Assembly (NCBI GenBank): GCA_023399635.1
Contig: JAEWOP010000001.1
Coordinates: 1 to 23,143, forward strand
Source of the DNA: Pseudomonadota bacterium
GTDB lineage: Bacteria; Pseudomonadota; Alphaproteobacteria; Rhizobiales; Rhizobiaceae
Direction: 5' to 3'
DNA length: 23,143 nucleotides
Positions 6,663 through 14,777 of the stretch are shown here, in pieces (position 1 is the first letter of the stretch; every line of letters begins with the position of its first letter). The translations under genes and the position numbers were made by a program. The notes beneath the pieces were generated by a model that saw only the letters and a program-made list of their open reading frames with translations, was not told the DNA's origin and did no database searches.

Positions 6663-7673
6663 ATGCGCACGCTCAATCTTTTCCTGCTTGCCCTCACGGC
6701 CGTGGCGTTTTCTCACCCGGCAACGGCGCAGGAAAAGAGCAAACTCACAATCTACACCTATGAGAGCTTTACCGCCGAATGGGGCCCAGGCCCGCGGGTG
6801 AAGGAGGCCTTCGAGGAGGCCTGCGCCTGCACGCTGGATTTCATAAGCGTTGCTGACGGCGTTGCACTCCTGTCACGACTGAAGCTCGAAGGGGAGGGTA
6901 CCGAAGCTGACCTTGCCCTCGGCCTCGACACCAATATCGCAGCGGAAGCCAGGGCAACCGGATTGTTTGATGCGCACGGACTGGAAACAACTTCGGTCGA
7001 TGTCCCGGGTGGCTACAACGATGACACCTTCATCCCCTATGACTACGGCCACTTCGCAGTGGTCTACGATACAGAGGCAATACGAAACCCGCCGAAGAGC
7101 CTGAAGGAGCTTGTCGAGGGCGATCCATCGCAGAAGATTGTCATCCAGGATCCCCGCACGTCGACACCTGGCTTGGGCCTGCTTCTGTGGATGAAGTCAG
7201 TGTATGGCGAGGATGCCCCTGAGGCATGGGAGAAACTGCGTGGGCGAGTTCTGACCGTTACCCCCGGTTGGTCCGAGGCCTATGGCCTCTTCACCAAAGG
7301 TGAGGCTCCGATGGTTCTTTCCTACACCACCTCGCCGGCATATCACATGGTTGCCGAAGGCATCGAGCGATACCAGGCCGCTCCGTTCTCGGAAGGCCAC
7401 TACATCCAGATCGAGTTGGCGGGGATGCTGAAGACGTCAAAGAACAAGGATCTGGCGAAACAGTTCCTCGAGTTCATGATCACGCCGGCCTTCCAGGATA
7501 TCATCCCGACGACGAATTGGATGATGCCCGCGGCTGCCATGTCCGAACCGCTGCCGGCTGCCTTCGATCGCTTGGTGAAACCCGAAAAAACCTTCCTCAA
7601 GGATCCAGATGAAGTCGCGGCGAACCGCCGGGCGTGGATTGAGGAATGGTTGACGGCCATGAGCGCCCGGTAA
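6663..7673 (+). CDS. thiB: Thiamine/TPP ABC transporter, periplasmic binding protein
   Basis: The 336-residue product begins with a signal peptide ending near ATAQ (residues 20-23), followed by the mature start EKSKLTIYTYESF, typical of TbpA/ThiB proteins. The rest matches this solute-binding family (for example YDYGHFAVVYD and the C-terminal MMPAAAM region). It captures thiamine and its phosphates in the periplasm and delivers them to ThiPQ. The ATG at 6663 was chosen over one at 6624 because GAGGAGG sits five bases upstream and the signal peptide then starts correctly. It is first in a three-gene operon behind the TPP riboswitch, 9 bp before thiP. Confidence 0.96.
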   Translation: MRTLNLFLLALTAVAFSHPATAQEKSKLTIYTYESFTAEWGPGPRVKEAFEEACACTLDFISVADGVALLSRLKLEGEGTEADLALGLDTNIAAEARATGLFDAHGLETTSVDVPGGYNDDTFIPYDYGHFAVVYDTEAIRNPPKSLKELVEGDPSQKIVIQDPRTSTPGLGLLLWMKSVYGEDAPEAWEKLRGRVLTVTPGWSEAYGLFTKGEAPMVLSYTTSPAYHMVAEGIERYQAAPFSEGHYIQIELAGMLKTSKNKDLAKQFLEFMITPAFQDIIPTTNWMMPAAAMSEPLPAAFDRLVKPEKTFLKDPDEVAANRRAWIEEWLTAMSAR

Positions 7674-7682
7674 TCTCAGTCG

Positions 7683-9317
7683 ATGCTGACACTAAGGCAG
7701 CGATGGCTCGGCTTCGGCGGCAGCGCAATTGCTCTTGCCGCCGTCCTCATTTTCATCGCGGCTGCCCTGCTCGCGCTCCTGACGTTCCAACCAATCTCGT
7801 CGGGCGGCAGCATCCTTACCCCATACACCTGGAGCGTTCTCCGCTTCACGCTGCTGCAGGCCGCCCTTTCCACCCTGCTATCGCTCGGGTTTGCGTTTCC
7901 GGTCGCGCTTGCCCTGGCGCGTCAGCAAAATTTCCCGGCACGGGTCTGGATCCTGCGGCTGATGGCACTGCCGATGGGCTTGCCTGTACTGGTCGTTTCG
8001 CTGGGGCTGATTGCGGTTTGGGGTCGAGAAGGCATTTTGAATAACCTTCTCATGACGTCTGGCTTTCTGAGCCAGCCCATCAGCATCTATGGGCTGAATG
8101 GCATCCTTTTGGCGCACATGTTTTTCAACCTGCCTCTCGCCTGCCGGCTTATGGTCGCGGCATTGGAGCGGTTGCCGAGCGAACACTGGAAACTGGCGGC
8201 GGGACTTGGCATGGGCCCCCTTTCCGTCCTCCGCTTCATTGAATGGCCAGCACTAAGGCGCGTTCTGCCCGGGATCGCCAGCCTCGTCTTCATGTTATGC
8301 GCCACCAGCTTCACCATCGTTCTTGTTCTTGGCGGTGGTCCGGCGGCAACGACGCTGGAGGTTGCCATCTACCAGTCGCTTCGCTTCGATTTCGATCCTG
8401 CGCGAGCGATCGCACTGTCGCTGCTGCAGATTGGCGTGACAGCGCTGGTGCTGGCGCTACTTGGCCTGATGCGGTACCCGAACCAGTCAGAGACGACCTT
8501 TGCTGCACCCACTCGTCGTTTTGACGGCGATAGTGCCGCTGCGCGATCGTGGGACGCCGCGATGATATTGATCTGCGTTCTCTTCCTTCTACTGCCGCTG
8601 ATAGCGATCGTTCGAGGAGGCCTTCAGGCAGATTTGGCGCGACTGGTCTCGAGCGAGGCATTCCTGCAGGCCGCTTTTACCAGTGCCGCCATTGCTGCCT
8701 CATCGGGCCTGCTGGCGCTGATCATGTCCGCCGCGATTGCAAGCGGCAGGATTACGGTGTCGGAGACGCGACGATCAGGCGCGGCTGTCAGCACATATGG
8801 AACCCTGCTCGTCGGCGCCTCATCGCTTGTTCTTCTCGTTCCCCCAGTGGTGCTGGGTACCGGATGGTTTCTGCTGCTGCGCCCTTTCGGCGACGTCGCC
8901 AAGTTTGCCCCGATGCTGGTTGTCGTGATCAACGCGCTGATGGCGCTGCCGTTCGTGATGCGCGTGCTGGAGCCGGCGATGGAAACACATCACCGACGGA
9001 CCTCGCAGCTGGCTGGAAGCCTCGGCCTTTCGGGCTTGTGGAGGCTTTGGCATATCGATCGCCCGGTTCTTCTCAAGCCAGCCGCTCTAGCCTTGTCTTT
9101 TGCCATGGCGCTTTCGCTTGGGGATCTGGGGGCTGTTGCCCTCTTCGGGTCCAATGACTTCGTCACGCTGCCTTGGCTGCTGTATAGCCGTTTGTCCAGT
9201 TATCGCACTGCCGATGCCGACGGCCTCGCGTTGATCCTGGGACTATGCTGCCTGGCTCTGACGATTGCTGGTACCTTCGGCAACTCCGATGAAAGGAGCA
9301 AAGGTGCAGCAGGCTGA
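7683..9317 (+). CDS. thiP: Thiamine/TPP ABC transporter, permease
   Basis: This 544-residue inner-membrane protein has about twelve hydrophobic segments arranged as two homologous halves. Each half has an EAA-type cytoplasmic loop where the ATPase docks (about 161-190, around HWKLAAGLGM, and about 431-461, around TSQLAGSLGLS). This fused two-half layout is the normal one for ThiP. The first segment follows directly after the N terminus (about 13-35). The gene begins 9 bp after thiB, and its last 14 bases overlap the preferred start of thiQ, so the three are one transcriptional unit under the TPP riboswitch. Confidence 0.95.
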   Translation: MLTLRQRWLGFGGSAIALAAVLIFIAAALLALLTFQPISSGGSILTPYTWSVLRFTLLQAALSTLLSLGFAFPVALALARQQNFPARVWILRLMALPMGLPVLVVSLGLIAVWGREGILNNLLMTSGFLSQPISIYGLNGILLAHMFFNLPLACRLMVAALERLPSEHWKLAAGLGMGPLSVLRFIEWPALRRVLPGIASLVFMLCATSFTIVLVLGGGPAATTLEVAIYQSLRFDFDPARAIALSLLQIGVTALVLALLGLMRYPNQSETTFAAPTRRFDGDSAAARSWDAAMILICVLFLLLPLIAIVRGGLQADLARLVSSEAFLQAAFTSAAIAASSGLLALIMSAAIASGRITVSETRRSGAAVSTYGTLLVGASSLVLLVPPVVLGTGWFLLLRPFGDVAKFAPMLVVVINALMALPFVMRVLEPAMETHHRRTSQLAGSLGLSGLWRLWHIDRPVLLKPAALALSFAMALSLGDLGAVALFGSNDFVTLPWLLYSRLSSYRTADADGLALILGLCCLALTIAGTFGNSDERSKGAAG

Positions 9318-10026
9318 ACAAGGCCCGGAAATTTATCTGGAGGACGTGCGGCTGACGCGGGGCGAAACCCGGTTCTGCTTTGCCGGCATCATCCAGGCTG
9401 GCTGCATCACTGCTATCATCGGACCTTCCGGATCAGGCAAGTCGACACTGCTCAATCTCATTTCGGGCTTTGACCAACCCGACTCCGGGCGCGTCCTCTT
9501 CGGGGCACATGACATGACAGGTGAACATCCTTCTCGGCGGCCGGTGTCGCTGATTTTCCAGGATAACAACCTGTTCAGCCACCTCGATCTGTTCACAAAT
9601 GTCGGGCTCGGGATTCATCCTTCGCTGAGACTTTCCCCAAAGGACCGTGCCGCGGTCTCGTCGGCGCTTTCTCGTGTTGGTCTGGCGGGACTGGAAGATC
9701 GCAAGCCGGGAACGCTTTCCGGAGGAGAGAAGCAGAGGGCAGCCTTCGCCCGGGCGCTGGTTCGGCGAAAGCCCGTACTGCTGGTGGATGAACCCTTTGC
9801 CGCCCTCGACCCGGGTCTGCGCTTGCAGATGGCGTCACTTCTGGTCGAACTGCAGCGGGAAGCCGGAAGCACAGTGTTGATCGTGACCCATGATCCAGAT
9901 GAGGTGCAGCGCATGGCGCAGAACATCATATTTATCGAGAAGGGTCGCATCCTTCTCAACTCCACCACGGTCGATCTGCTTACCCATCGACATCTTCCGG
10001 CGATCGACAGTTTCCTCAACGGCTAG
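9304..10026 (+). CDS. thiQ: Thiamine/TPP ABC transporter, ATP-binding protein
   Basis: The 240-residue ATPase carries Walker A GPSGSGKST (40-48), a Q-loop in LIFQDNNLF, signature LSGGEKQR (about 137-144), Walker B VLLVDEPFAALDP (about 158-170) and the switch His in IVTHD. It powers import by ThiBP. I place the start at the GTG at 9304 because AGGAG (9294-9298) is five bases upstream and other ThiQ proteins begin this close to the first strand. In-frame ATG 9289 and TTG 9265 lack such a site. The start lies inside the end of thiP, which implies translational coupling. Confidence 0.94.
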   Translation: MQQAEQGPEIYLEDVRLTRGETRFCFAGIIQAGCITAIIGPSGSGKSTLLNLISGFDQPDSGRVLFGAHDMTGEHPSRRPVSLIFQDNNLFSHLDLFTNVGLGIHPSLRLSPKDRAAVSSALSRVGLAGLEDRKPGTLSGGEKQRAAFARALVRRKPVLLVDEPFAALDPGLRLQMASLLVELQREAGSTVLIVTHDPDEVQRMAQNIIFIEKGRILLNSTTVDLLTHRHLPAIDSFLNG

Positions 10027-10030
10027 GCTC

Positions 10031-10053
10031 CTGCCACATTTTGGTCGTGGCAG
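10031..10053 (+). repeat. Inverted repeat after thiQ
   Basis: CTGCCAC (10031-10037) and GTGGCAG (10047-10053) form a 7-bp stem with a 9-nt loop, starting 4 bp after the thiQ stop. No T-run follows, so it is not a convincing intrinsic terminator. It may stabilise the 3' end of the thiBPQ mRNA. The rest of the 10027-10215 spacer shows nothing definite. Confidence 0.4.
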
Positions 10054-10215
10054 AGTGGCATCGCAGCAACAGCACCTTTTCGGTTACCTTCGCGATGCCT
10101 ATTTCAGAAACAGGCCCTGTGATCGTGATATCGAAATCGCTAAGTCGACACTATTGCAGGCGCAGTTTTGACTGAGGCAGCATCGAGCCTGACGCGGATC
10201 GGATAGCGGATCTTA

Positions 10216-11757
10216 ATGATGACACTTCCGAATATGACGAAGAACCCGCCGAGGCGGCTTCCGCCGCAAGGCGCCCGATCCCTTCGTCCCGCTCGTAGGT
10301 CCGTAGCTGGCGCGTTCGTCTTGGCCGCGGCACTTGCGTTGTCGAGCTGCCAGTCTGTCTTGGATCAGGCCTATCAGCCAAACGTGTCGCCTTCTGCCTC
10401 TCCACAAATCGTCGATGAAGTTCAAAAGAACGATCCGCGCGCGCAGATGGGCGCGCGTGAGCATCCAAGGATCGTCGCAAGCTACGGCGGTGAATACCGG
10501 GACCAGAAGACCGAACGACTTGTTGCACGTATCGCTGGTGCCTTGACCGCGGTCTCCGAGAACCCGAAACAATCCTACCGAATTACGATCTTGAATTCCC
10601 CCGCGATCAACGCGTTTGCGCTGCCGGGTGGCTATCTCTATGTCACGCGTGGCCTCTTGGCTCTGGCAAACGATGCGTCAGAGGTCGCCGCGGTGCTGTC
10701 GCATGAGATGGCGCATGTGACGGCAAACCACGGTATTGAGCGGCAGCGGCGAGAAGAGGCTGAGGTCATTGCCAGCCGCGTGGTTGCGGAAGTCCTTTCA
10801 AGCGATCTCGCAGGCAAGCAGGCTCTGGCTCGTGGAAAATTGCGCCTCGCCGCCTTTTCTCGGCAACAGGAACTTCAGGCTGACGTCATCGGAATCCGGA
10901 TGTTGGGCGAGGCGGGGTACGATCCCTACGCAGCACCTCGGTTCCTCGATTCGATGGCTGCCTACGCCCGCTTCTCCTCGGCAGATCCTGACACCGATCA
11001 GAGCCTCGACTTTCTTTCCAGCCATCCAAACGCACCGCAGCGGGTGGAACTTGCCAGGCGCCATGCCCGCGCCCAGGGCATGGAGGGCACTGTTGGTGAC
11101 CGTGGCCGCGACTACTATGTGGCAGGAATCGACGGGCTTCTCTATGGCGACAGCCCCGAAGAAGGCTTCGTCCGCGGCCAGACATTTCTTCACGGCGGCT
11201 TGGGTATCCGTTTCGATGTGCCCGCCGGTTTCCGCATCGACAACAAGGTTGATGCCGTGCTTGCAACGGGTCCGGATGACACCGCCATCCGCTTCGATGG
11301 GGTCGATGCCGGCGACGTCGACAGCCTGACCAATTATCTGACGAGTGGCTGGGTGGCCGGTCTACAACCTGAAACTGTTCAGGCGACGACGGTGAATGGC
11401 CTGCCCGCTGCGACGGCCCGCGCCTCTGCTGAGCGTTGGGATTTTGATGTGACGGTGGTCCAGCTCAACGATCAGATTTTCCGTTTCCTGACCGCTGTGC
11501 CAAGAGGCAGCCCGAGCTTGGTTCAGGTCTCCACCGTTTTGAAATCAAGCTTCAGGCAAATGACCCCTCAGGAGATCACGTCTTTGAAGCCGCTCAGAGT
11601 TCGGGTTGTGACAGTAGGGCCGAGCGACACTCTGACGACGCTTGCAGCGCGCATGATGGGAACGGATCGCAAGCTCGACCTATTCAAGCTGATCAATGCC
11701 ATGCCCGCCGGCGCATCGGTTTCGCCAGGCCAGCGGGTCAAGATCATTTCGGAATAG
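10216..11757 (+). CDS. M48-family zinc metalloprotease lipoprotein with C-terminal LysM-like domain
   Basis: The 513-residue protein has a basic N terminus, a hydrophobic stretch and a lipobox (LALSSC, Cys45), predicting a membrane-anchored periplasmic lipoprotein. The protease domain has HEMAH (163-167) and the third zinc ligand Glu219 in SRQQELQAD, the M48 pattern. The middle part (about 320-460) is unassigned. The last ~55 residues (VGPSDTLTTLAARM ... VSPGQRVKI) resemble a LysM peptidoglycan-binding motif. Such proteases are linked to outer-membrane protein quality control (BepA/LoiP group). The first of three nearby ATGs is used; no clear Shine-Dalgarno decides among 10216, 10219 and 10234. 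The gene converges on rpoH2 with only 3 bp between stops. Confidence 0.88.
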   Translation: MMTLPNMTKNPPRRLPPQGARSLRPARRSVAGAFVLAAALALSSCQSVLDQAYQPNVSPSASPQIVDEVQKNDPRAQMGAREHPRIVASYGGEYRDQKTERLVARIAGALTAVSENPKQSYRITILNSPAINAFALPGGYLYVTRGLLALANDASEVAAVLSHEMAHVTANHGIERQRREEAEVIASRVVAEVLSSDLAGKQALARGKLRLAAFSRQQELQADVIGIRMLGEAGYDPYAAPRFLDSMAAYARFSSADPDTDQSLDFLSSHPNAPQRVELARRHARAQGMEGTVGDRGRDYYVAGIDGLLYGDSPEEGFVRGQTFLHGGLGIRFDVPAGFRIDNKVDAVLATGPDDTAIRFDGVDAGDVDSLTNYLTSGWVAGLQPETVQATTVNGLPAATARASAERWDFDVTVVQLNDQIFRFLTAVPRGSPSLVQVSTVLKSSFRQMTPQEITSLKPLRVRVVTVGPSDTLTTLAARMMGTDRKLDLFKLINAMPAGASVSPGQRVKIISE

Positions 11758-11760
11758 CTG

Positions 11761-12624
11761 TCAGCAGACGACCGCCATCTGAGGATTGGCCGAGACCAAA
11801 GCCGATTTGAGCTTCTCGATCGCGCGGCTCTCAATTTGGCGGACGCGCTCCTTGGATATCCCCAGCTCCGCACCCAGGGCTTCCAAGGTAGCGCCGTCGT
11901 CCGTCAGGCGGCGCGCTCGGATGATCTTCTTTTCCCGGTCGTTCAGCTTGGTAAGTGCACCCTGCAACCAGCGAAGGCGACGTTCGCCATCGATCATGCC
12001 GGAAACCTGTTCATCCGGCAGGGGCTCGGCGCTCGCCAGAAGATCCAGCCGCTCACCGCTATCTGCATCGCCAGCGATGGAGGGCGCCTGCAAGGAAGCA
12101 TCGTTGCCGGAAAGTCGTGCGTCCATCGTCTGCACGTCTGCCACGCTCACGCCAAGAGCGACAGCAATCTCTTCATGGATGGCCCGGGAGGTCAGGTTGC
12201 TGTCGCCACGTGCAAGCTTCGCACGCAGGCGGCGCAGATTGAAGAACAGCGCTTTTTGCGCTGAACTGGTCCCGCCGCGGACGATGGACCAGTTGCGCAA
12301 GATGTAGTCCTGCATCGAGGCACGGATCCACCAGCTGGCATAGGTCGAGAAGCGCACGTCGCGGGCAGGTTCAAATCTTGCCGCTGCCTCCAGCAAGCCT
12401 ACATACCCTTCCTGCACAAGGTCGCTCATCGGCAACCCAAAGCCGCGGAACTTGGATGCCATGGCGATAACAAGACGCATATGGGCAAGCGCGATCTGAT
12501 TGCGCGCGTCCTGGTCCTTATCGTCCTTCCAGCGGATCGCAAGATCCCGCTCTTCCTCTCTGGCGAGGTAAGGAGCGGACATGGCTATCTTGATCATATT
12601 GCGGTCCGCGGACATGGCTTTCAT
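11761..12624 (-). CDS. rpoH2: RNA polymerase sigma-32-type factor, RpoH2
   Basis: This 287-residue protein has sigma-70 regions 2 to 4. Region 2 has DLVQEGYVGLLEAAARFEP and STYASWWIRASMQDYI, the RpoH-specific box is QKALFFNLR (about 123-131), and region 4 ends in the helix-turn-helix LGISKERVRQIE. RpoH factors direct heat-shock and related stress genes. Rhizobia carry two or more paralogues. The position beside an M48 protease gene and carD, and the possible EcfG-type promoter, favour RpoH2 over RpoH1. The ATG at 12624 has GGAG six bases before it. A TTG at 12657 would be an upstream alternative with no such support. Confidence 0.93.
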   Translation of the reverse strand: MKAMSADRNMIKIAMSAPYLAREEERDLAIRWKDDKDQDARNQIALAHMRLVIAMASKFRGFGLPMSDLVQEGYVGLLEAAARFEPARDVRFSTYASWWIRASMQDYILRNWSIVRGGTSSAQKALFFNLRRLRAKLARGDSNLTSRAIHEEIAVALGVSVADVQTMDARLSGNDASLQAPSIAGDADSGERLDLLASAEPLPDEQVSGMIDGERRLRWLQGALTKLNDREKKIIRARRLTDDGATLEALGAELGISKERVRQIESRAIEKLKSALVSANPQMAVVC

Positions 12625-12715
12625 CGTCTTCTCCGTGAAATCTGGCTGACCTGGCAAGGCAGACGCGATGTCGATGCGTCACGGGCCGAAGCACGTGCAG
12701 CGCATGCCTATCGTG

Positions 12716-12740
12716 AAAACTTGCGTCCCTTCTTCGTTCC
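12716..12740 (-). promoter_or_regulatory. Possible EcfG/RpoE2-type promoter of rpoH2
   Basis: On the minus strand GGAAC (12740-12736), preceded by GGG-rich bases, is followed after 18 bases by TT (12717-12716), the minimal rhizobial RpoE2 pattern GGAAC-N18-TT. The fuller -10 form CGTT is matched only as TTTT. It lies about 90 bp upstream of the rpoH2 start. Control of rpoH2 by the general stress sigma factor is known in rhizobia. Its use here is inferred. Confidence 0.45.
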
Positions 12741-12871
12741 CCGAGCACTTGCCAACGGCAATTCGCCCTCTAGTTAGTCATGAAACGCTCGGAAACTTCT
12801 GCCGCAAATGCCAGGCACGAGTTCGCCGTTCCGGCGGGTAAACGTCGGCCAAAGGAAAAGGTTCCAAAAGA

Positions 12872-12896
12872 AAAACCCGGCCTTGAGCCGGGTTTT
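12872..12896 (-). terminator. Intrinsic terminator of carD
   Basis: AAAACCCGGC (12872-12881) and GCCGGGTTTT (12887-12896) form a 10-bp stem with a 5-nt loop, flanked by an A-run on one side and a T-run on the other, about 27 bp beyond the carD stop. On the minus strand it gives hairpin plus T-run, and the symmetry would also let it work from the plus strand. It separates carD from rpoH2. The remaining bases of the 12625-12922 spacer hold the rpoH2 promoter region and nothing else recognisable. Confidence 0.9.
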
Positions 12897-12922
12897 CTGG
12901 AGAGGAATGATGTGAGGAGGGC

Positions 12923-13495
12923 TTAAGCCGCCTCTTCCTGAGATTCGTCTTCTTCGATAGCCTTGCCGCGCTTGGGGCCCTTCGCCAGATTGGTTTCCAC
13001 CAGACGAACAGCTTCCGTGTCGGACATCTTGTTGACCGCAGCGATTTCGCGGGCCATGCGGTCGAGAGCTGCCTCGTACAGCTGACGCTCCGAGTAAGAC
13101 TGCTCCGGCTGGTTCTCCGCGCGATAAAGATCCCGCACGACTTCGGCAATCGAGATCAGGTCACCGGAATTGATCTTCGCATCATATTCCTGAGCGCGAC
13201 GCGACCACATGGTGCGCTTGACCCGCGCCTTACCTTGAACGACCTTAAGGGCACGCTCGACGAAGTCCGTCTCGGAAAGCTTGCGCATACCGATCGCGAC
13301 AGCCTTGGTGACAGGCACCTTCAGCCGCATCTTGTCCTTTTCAAAATCGATGACGAAAAGCTCGAGCTTCATGCCCGCAACTTCCTGCTCTTCGATCGCA
13401 GTGATCATGCCAACGCCATGAGCGGGATACACGATCGCTTCGCCGGTCTTGAAGCCCTGGCGCGCCGAAGAAGGTTTTTTCTGCTGGGTAGTCAT
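12923..13495 (-). CDS. carD: CarD/CdnL-family transcriptional regulator
   Basis: The 190-residue protein has the N-terminal RNA-polymerase-interacting domain shared with TRCF (about 12-70, starting FKTGEAIVYPAHGVGMI) and a helical C-terminal half that should contact promoter DNA. CarD-family proteins stabilise open promoter complexes and are usually required for normal growth. The C terminus is acidic (EEDESQEEAA), which is usual for the alphaproteobacterial branch. I use ATG 13495 (MTTQQKK). A GGGAG lies 12 bases upstream, and a GTG three codons earlier is possible. The reading can be extended in frame to 13585, but those residues look like untranslated leader. It has its own terminator. Confidence 0.92.
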   Translation of the reverse strand: MTTQQKKPSSARQGFKTGEAIVYPAHGVGMITAIEEQEVAGMKLELFVIDFEKDKMRLKVPVTKAVAIGMRKLSETDFVERALKVVQGKARVKRTMWSRRAQEYDAKINSGDLISIAEVVRDLYRAENQPEQSYSERQLYEAALDRMAREIAAVNKMSDTEAVRLVETNLAKGPKRGKAIEEDESQEEAA

Positions 13496-13867
13496 TCGTT
13501 TCACAAACTCCCTGTTACGCACCCGGTTTACGACCGGGGCCGGGTCAGGCAGGCCCGGATGAGACGGGGGAAACCGTCGGGTCACTCAATACTGGTCCGA
13601 CTAACGTGCGCGAAAAAACAACTCGACTGCGGGCGCGACGACACATAGGATCTTTGTGATGTCACGGGAACCGCGCAAGAGCGATCTGGTGCTTTCGTGA
13701 TGTTTTCTGGGCACGCGCGTGCCGCCTTGTGGAACAGTTCTTGTTGTCTACCACAAAAAAGTGCCGAAATCAATAAATTGCTTTTGTATGCGGCGAATCA
13801 GCATCAGCTTGTCTCGCCGCCTTCAATAGGTAGCGCGCTGCGCCTGCCCGATTCGCGCGAGGTTCGG
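13496..13867. other. 372-bp spacer between fdxA and carD: carD leader with hairpins
   Basis: No protein-coding gene is supported here. Close to carD there is a stem CCCGGT/ACCGGG (13522-13527 with 13533-13538), and neighbouring GC-rich stretches (CCGGG and CCCGG copies) could form alternative pairings in the mRNA leader. Further upstream is a perfect 14-bp palindrome at 13710-13723. Just after fdxA, GCGGCGA and TCGCCGC can pair on the minus strand but lack an adjoining T-run, so this is a doubtful terminator. I could not place a convincing -35/-10 pair. Confidence 0.5.
13710..13723. repeat. Perfect 14-bp palindrome GGCACGCGCGTGCC
   Basis: The sequence equals its own reverse complement over 14 bases and lies about 215 bp upstream of carD. 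It could be a regulator half-site pair or simply a GC-rich chance palindrome. There is no known factor to assign. Confidence 0.6.
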
Positions 13868-14206
13868 CTAGTCGCCCTTGCCAGGCTCCGGCGAGAAGTA
13901 CTGCTCGAACTTGCCGGCAACGCCATCCATCTCTTTGGCTTCGGGAAGGGGATCTCTCTTCACCGTAATGTTCGGCCAGATCTGCGCATATTCGGTGTTG
14001 ATCTTCAGCCACTTGTCGAGCCCCGGCTCGGTGTCGGGCTTGATGGCTTCGGCTGGACATTCTGGCTCACAAACGCCGCAGTCAATGCATTCATCGGGGT
14101 GGATGACCAGGAAGTTCTCGCCTTCGTAAAAGCAATCAACCGGGCAGACTTCAACGCAGTCGGTGTACTTGCAGCGAACACAGTTGTCGGTGACGACGTA
14201 GGTCAT
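13868..14206 (-). CDS. fdxA: 7Fe-8S ferredoxin FdxA
   Basis: This 112-residue electron carrier has the two-cluster pattern of FdxA: Cys9, Cys12, Cys17, Cys21 and Cys25 at the N terminus (CVRCKYTDCVEVCPVDC) and Cys40, Cys43, Cys46 and Cys50 (CIDCGVCEPEC). These bind one [3Fe-4S] and one [4Fe-4S] cluster. The conserved C-terminal extension of the family (about 60-112) is present. It acts in the cytoplasm, and its redox partners are not evident from the neighbours. The ATG has GGAG seven bases upstream. It lies 204 bp after the S4-domain gene, so a separate promoter is likely. Confidence 0.95.
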   Translation of the reverse strand: MTYVVTDNCVRCKYTDCVEVCPVDCFYEGENFLVIHPDECIDCGVCEPECPAEAIKPDTEPGLDKWLKINTEYAQIWPNITVKRDPLPEAKEMDGVAGKFEQYFSPEPGKGD

Positions 14207-14410
14207 GCGGCACTCCAGAAATCGCGATCGGCCGGCTCAGGCAGGAAAGGAAGCAGGACCGGCAGGGCGCACCAGCCATGCAAGCGGCGCCATCCCTTGT
14301 TTTGACCGTGACGTAGAACCTTTCCTGGCGCCTTGCAAGGATAAAGCTTCTATCGAAACCTCTGTATATGAAGCATTCTTCCTCACCCGCATGGCAGCAG
14401 CGAAAGCCGG

Positions 14411-14776
14411 TTAAGCTCCATCGCGCCTCTGGCCAGGACGCGGCCGGCGCTGTGCCCTCTCGAATGGTGTCAGCTGCCTGGGCTCTGCTCCGGCAGCAAT
14501 CTCTTCGTAAAGTTGCCGCGCCTCCTCCGCCGGCCCGCGACGCGTGCCGCACCCCCGCACGACAAGACATACGTCGCGGTGCTCGAGAAGAAGCTCAATG
14601 CTATCCCCCGGTCGGACAACAAAGCTGGATTGGGTAACGGATCTACCGTTTACGCTCACGCCGCCGGCCAGGATCAGTGACTGGGCTAAGGATCGGGATT
14701 TCACCAATCTGGTGAAGAAGAGCCACTTGTCGATGCGCTGCTGCGTCCCGTTCTGTGGCCGATCTTCCACCGTCAT
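14411..14776 (-). CDS. S4-domain RNA-binding protein (Hsp15-like)
   Basis: The 121-residue basic protein has an S4 domain at about residues 13-60 (RIDKWLFFTRLVKSRSLAQ then GGVSVNGRSV), the fold used by ribosomal protein S4 and by Hsp15 to bind structured RNA. The C-terminal part is Arg-rich. Hsp15 of E. coli recycles blocked 50S subunits with nascent chains, and a similar ribosome role is plausible but not shown. The start ATG comes one base after the TAG stop of the helicase gene (TAGGATG), so translation is probably coupled and the two proteins may act together on RNA. Confidence 0.88.
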   Translation of the reverse strand: MTVEDRPQNGTQQRIDKWLFFTRLVKSRSLAQSLILAGGVSVNGRSVTQSSFVVRPGDSIELLLEHRDVCLVVRGCGTRRGPAEEARQLYEEIAAGAEPRQLTPFERAQRRPRPGQRRDGA

Positions 14777-14777
14777 C

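Noticed and set aside
10075..10110. Possible RpoH-type promoter (CTTTTCG then CCTATTT) upstream of the M48 protease
   Set aside because: The match to the CTTGAA / CCATAT-like form is poor. Being next to rpoH2 is not enough to support it.
13724..13756. TTGTGG...CCACAA inverted repeat as an fdxA terminator
   Set aside because: In the direction of fdxA transcription the T-run comes before the hairpin, not after it, so it does not have terminator order.
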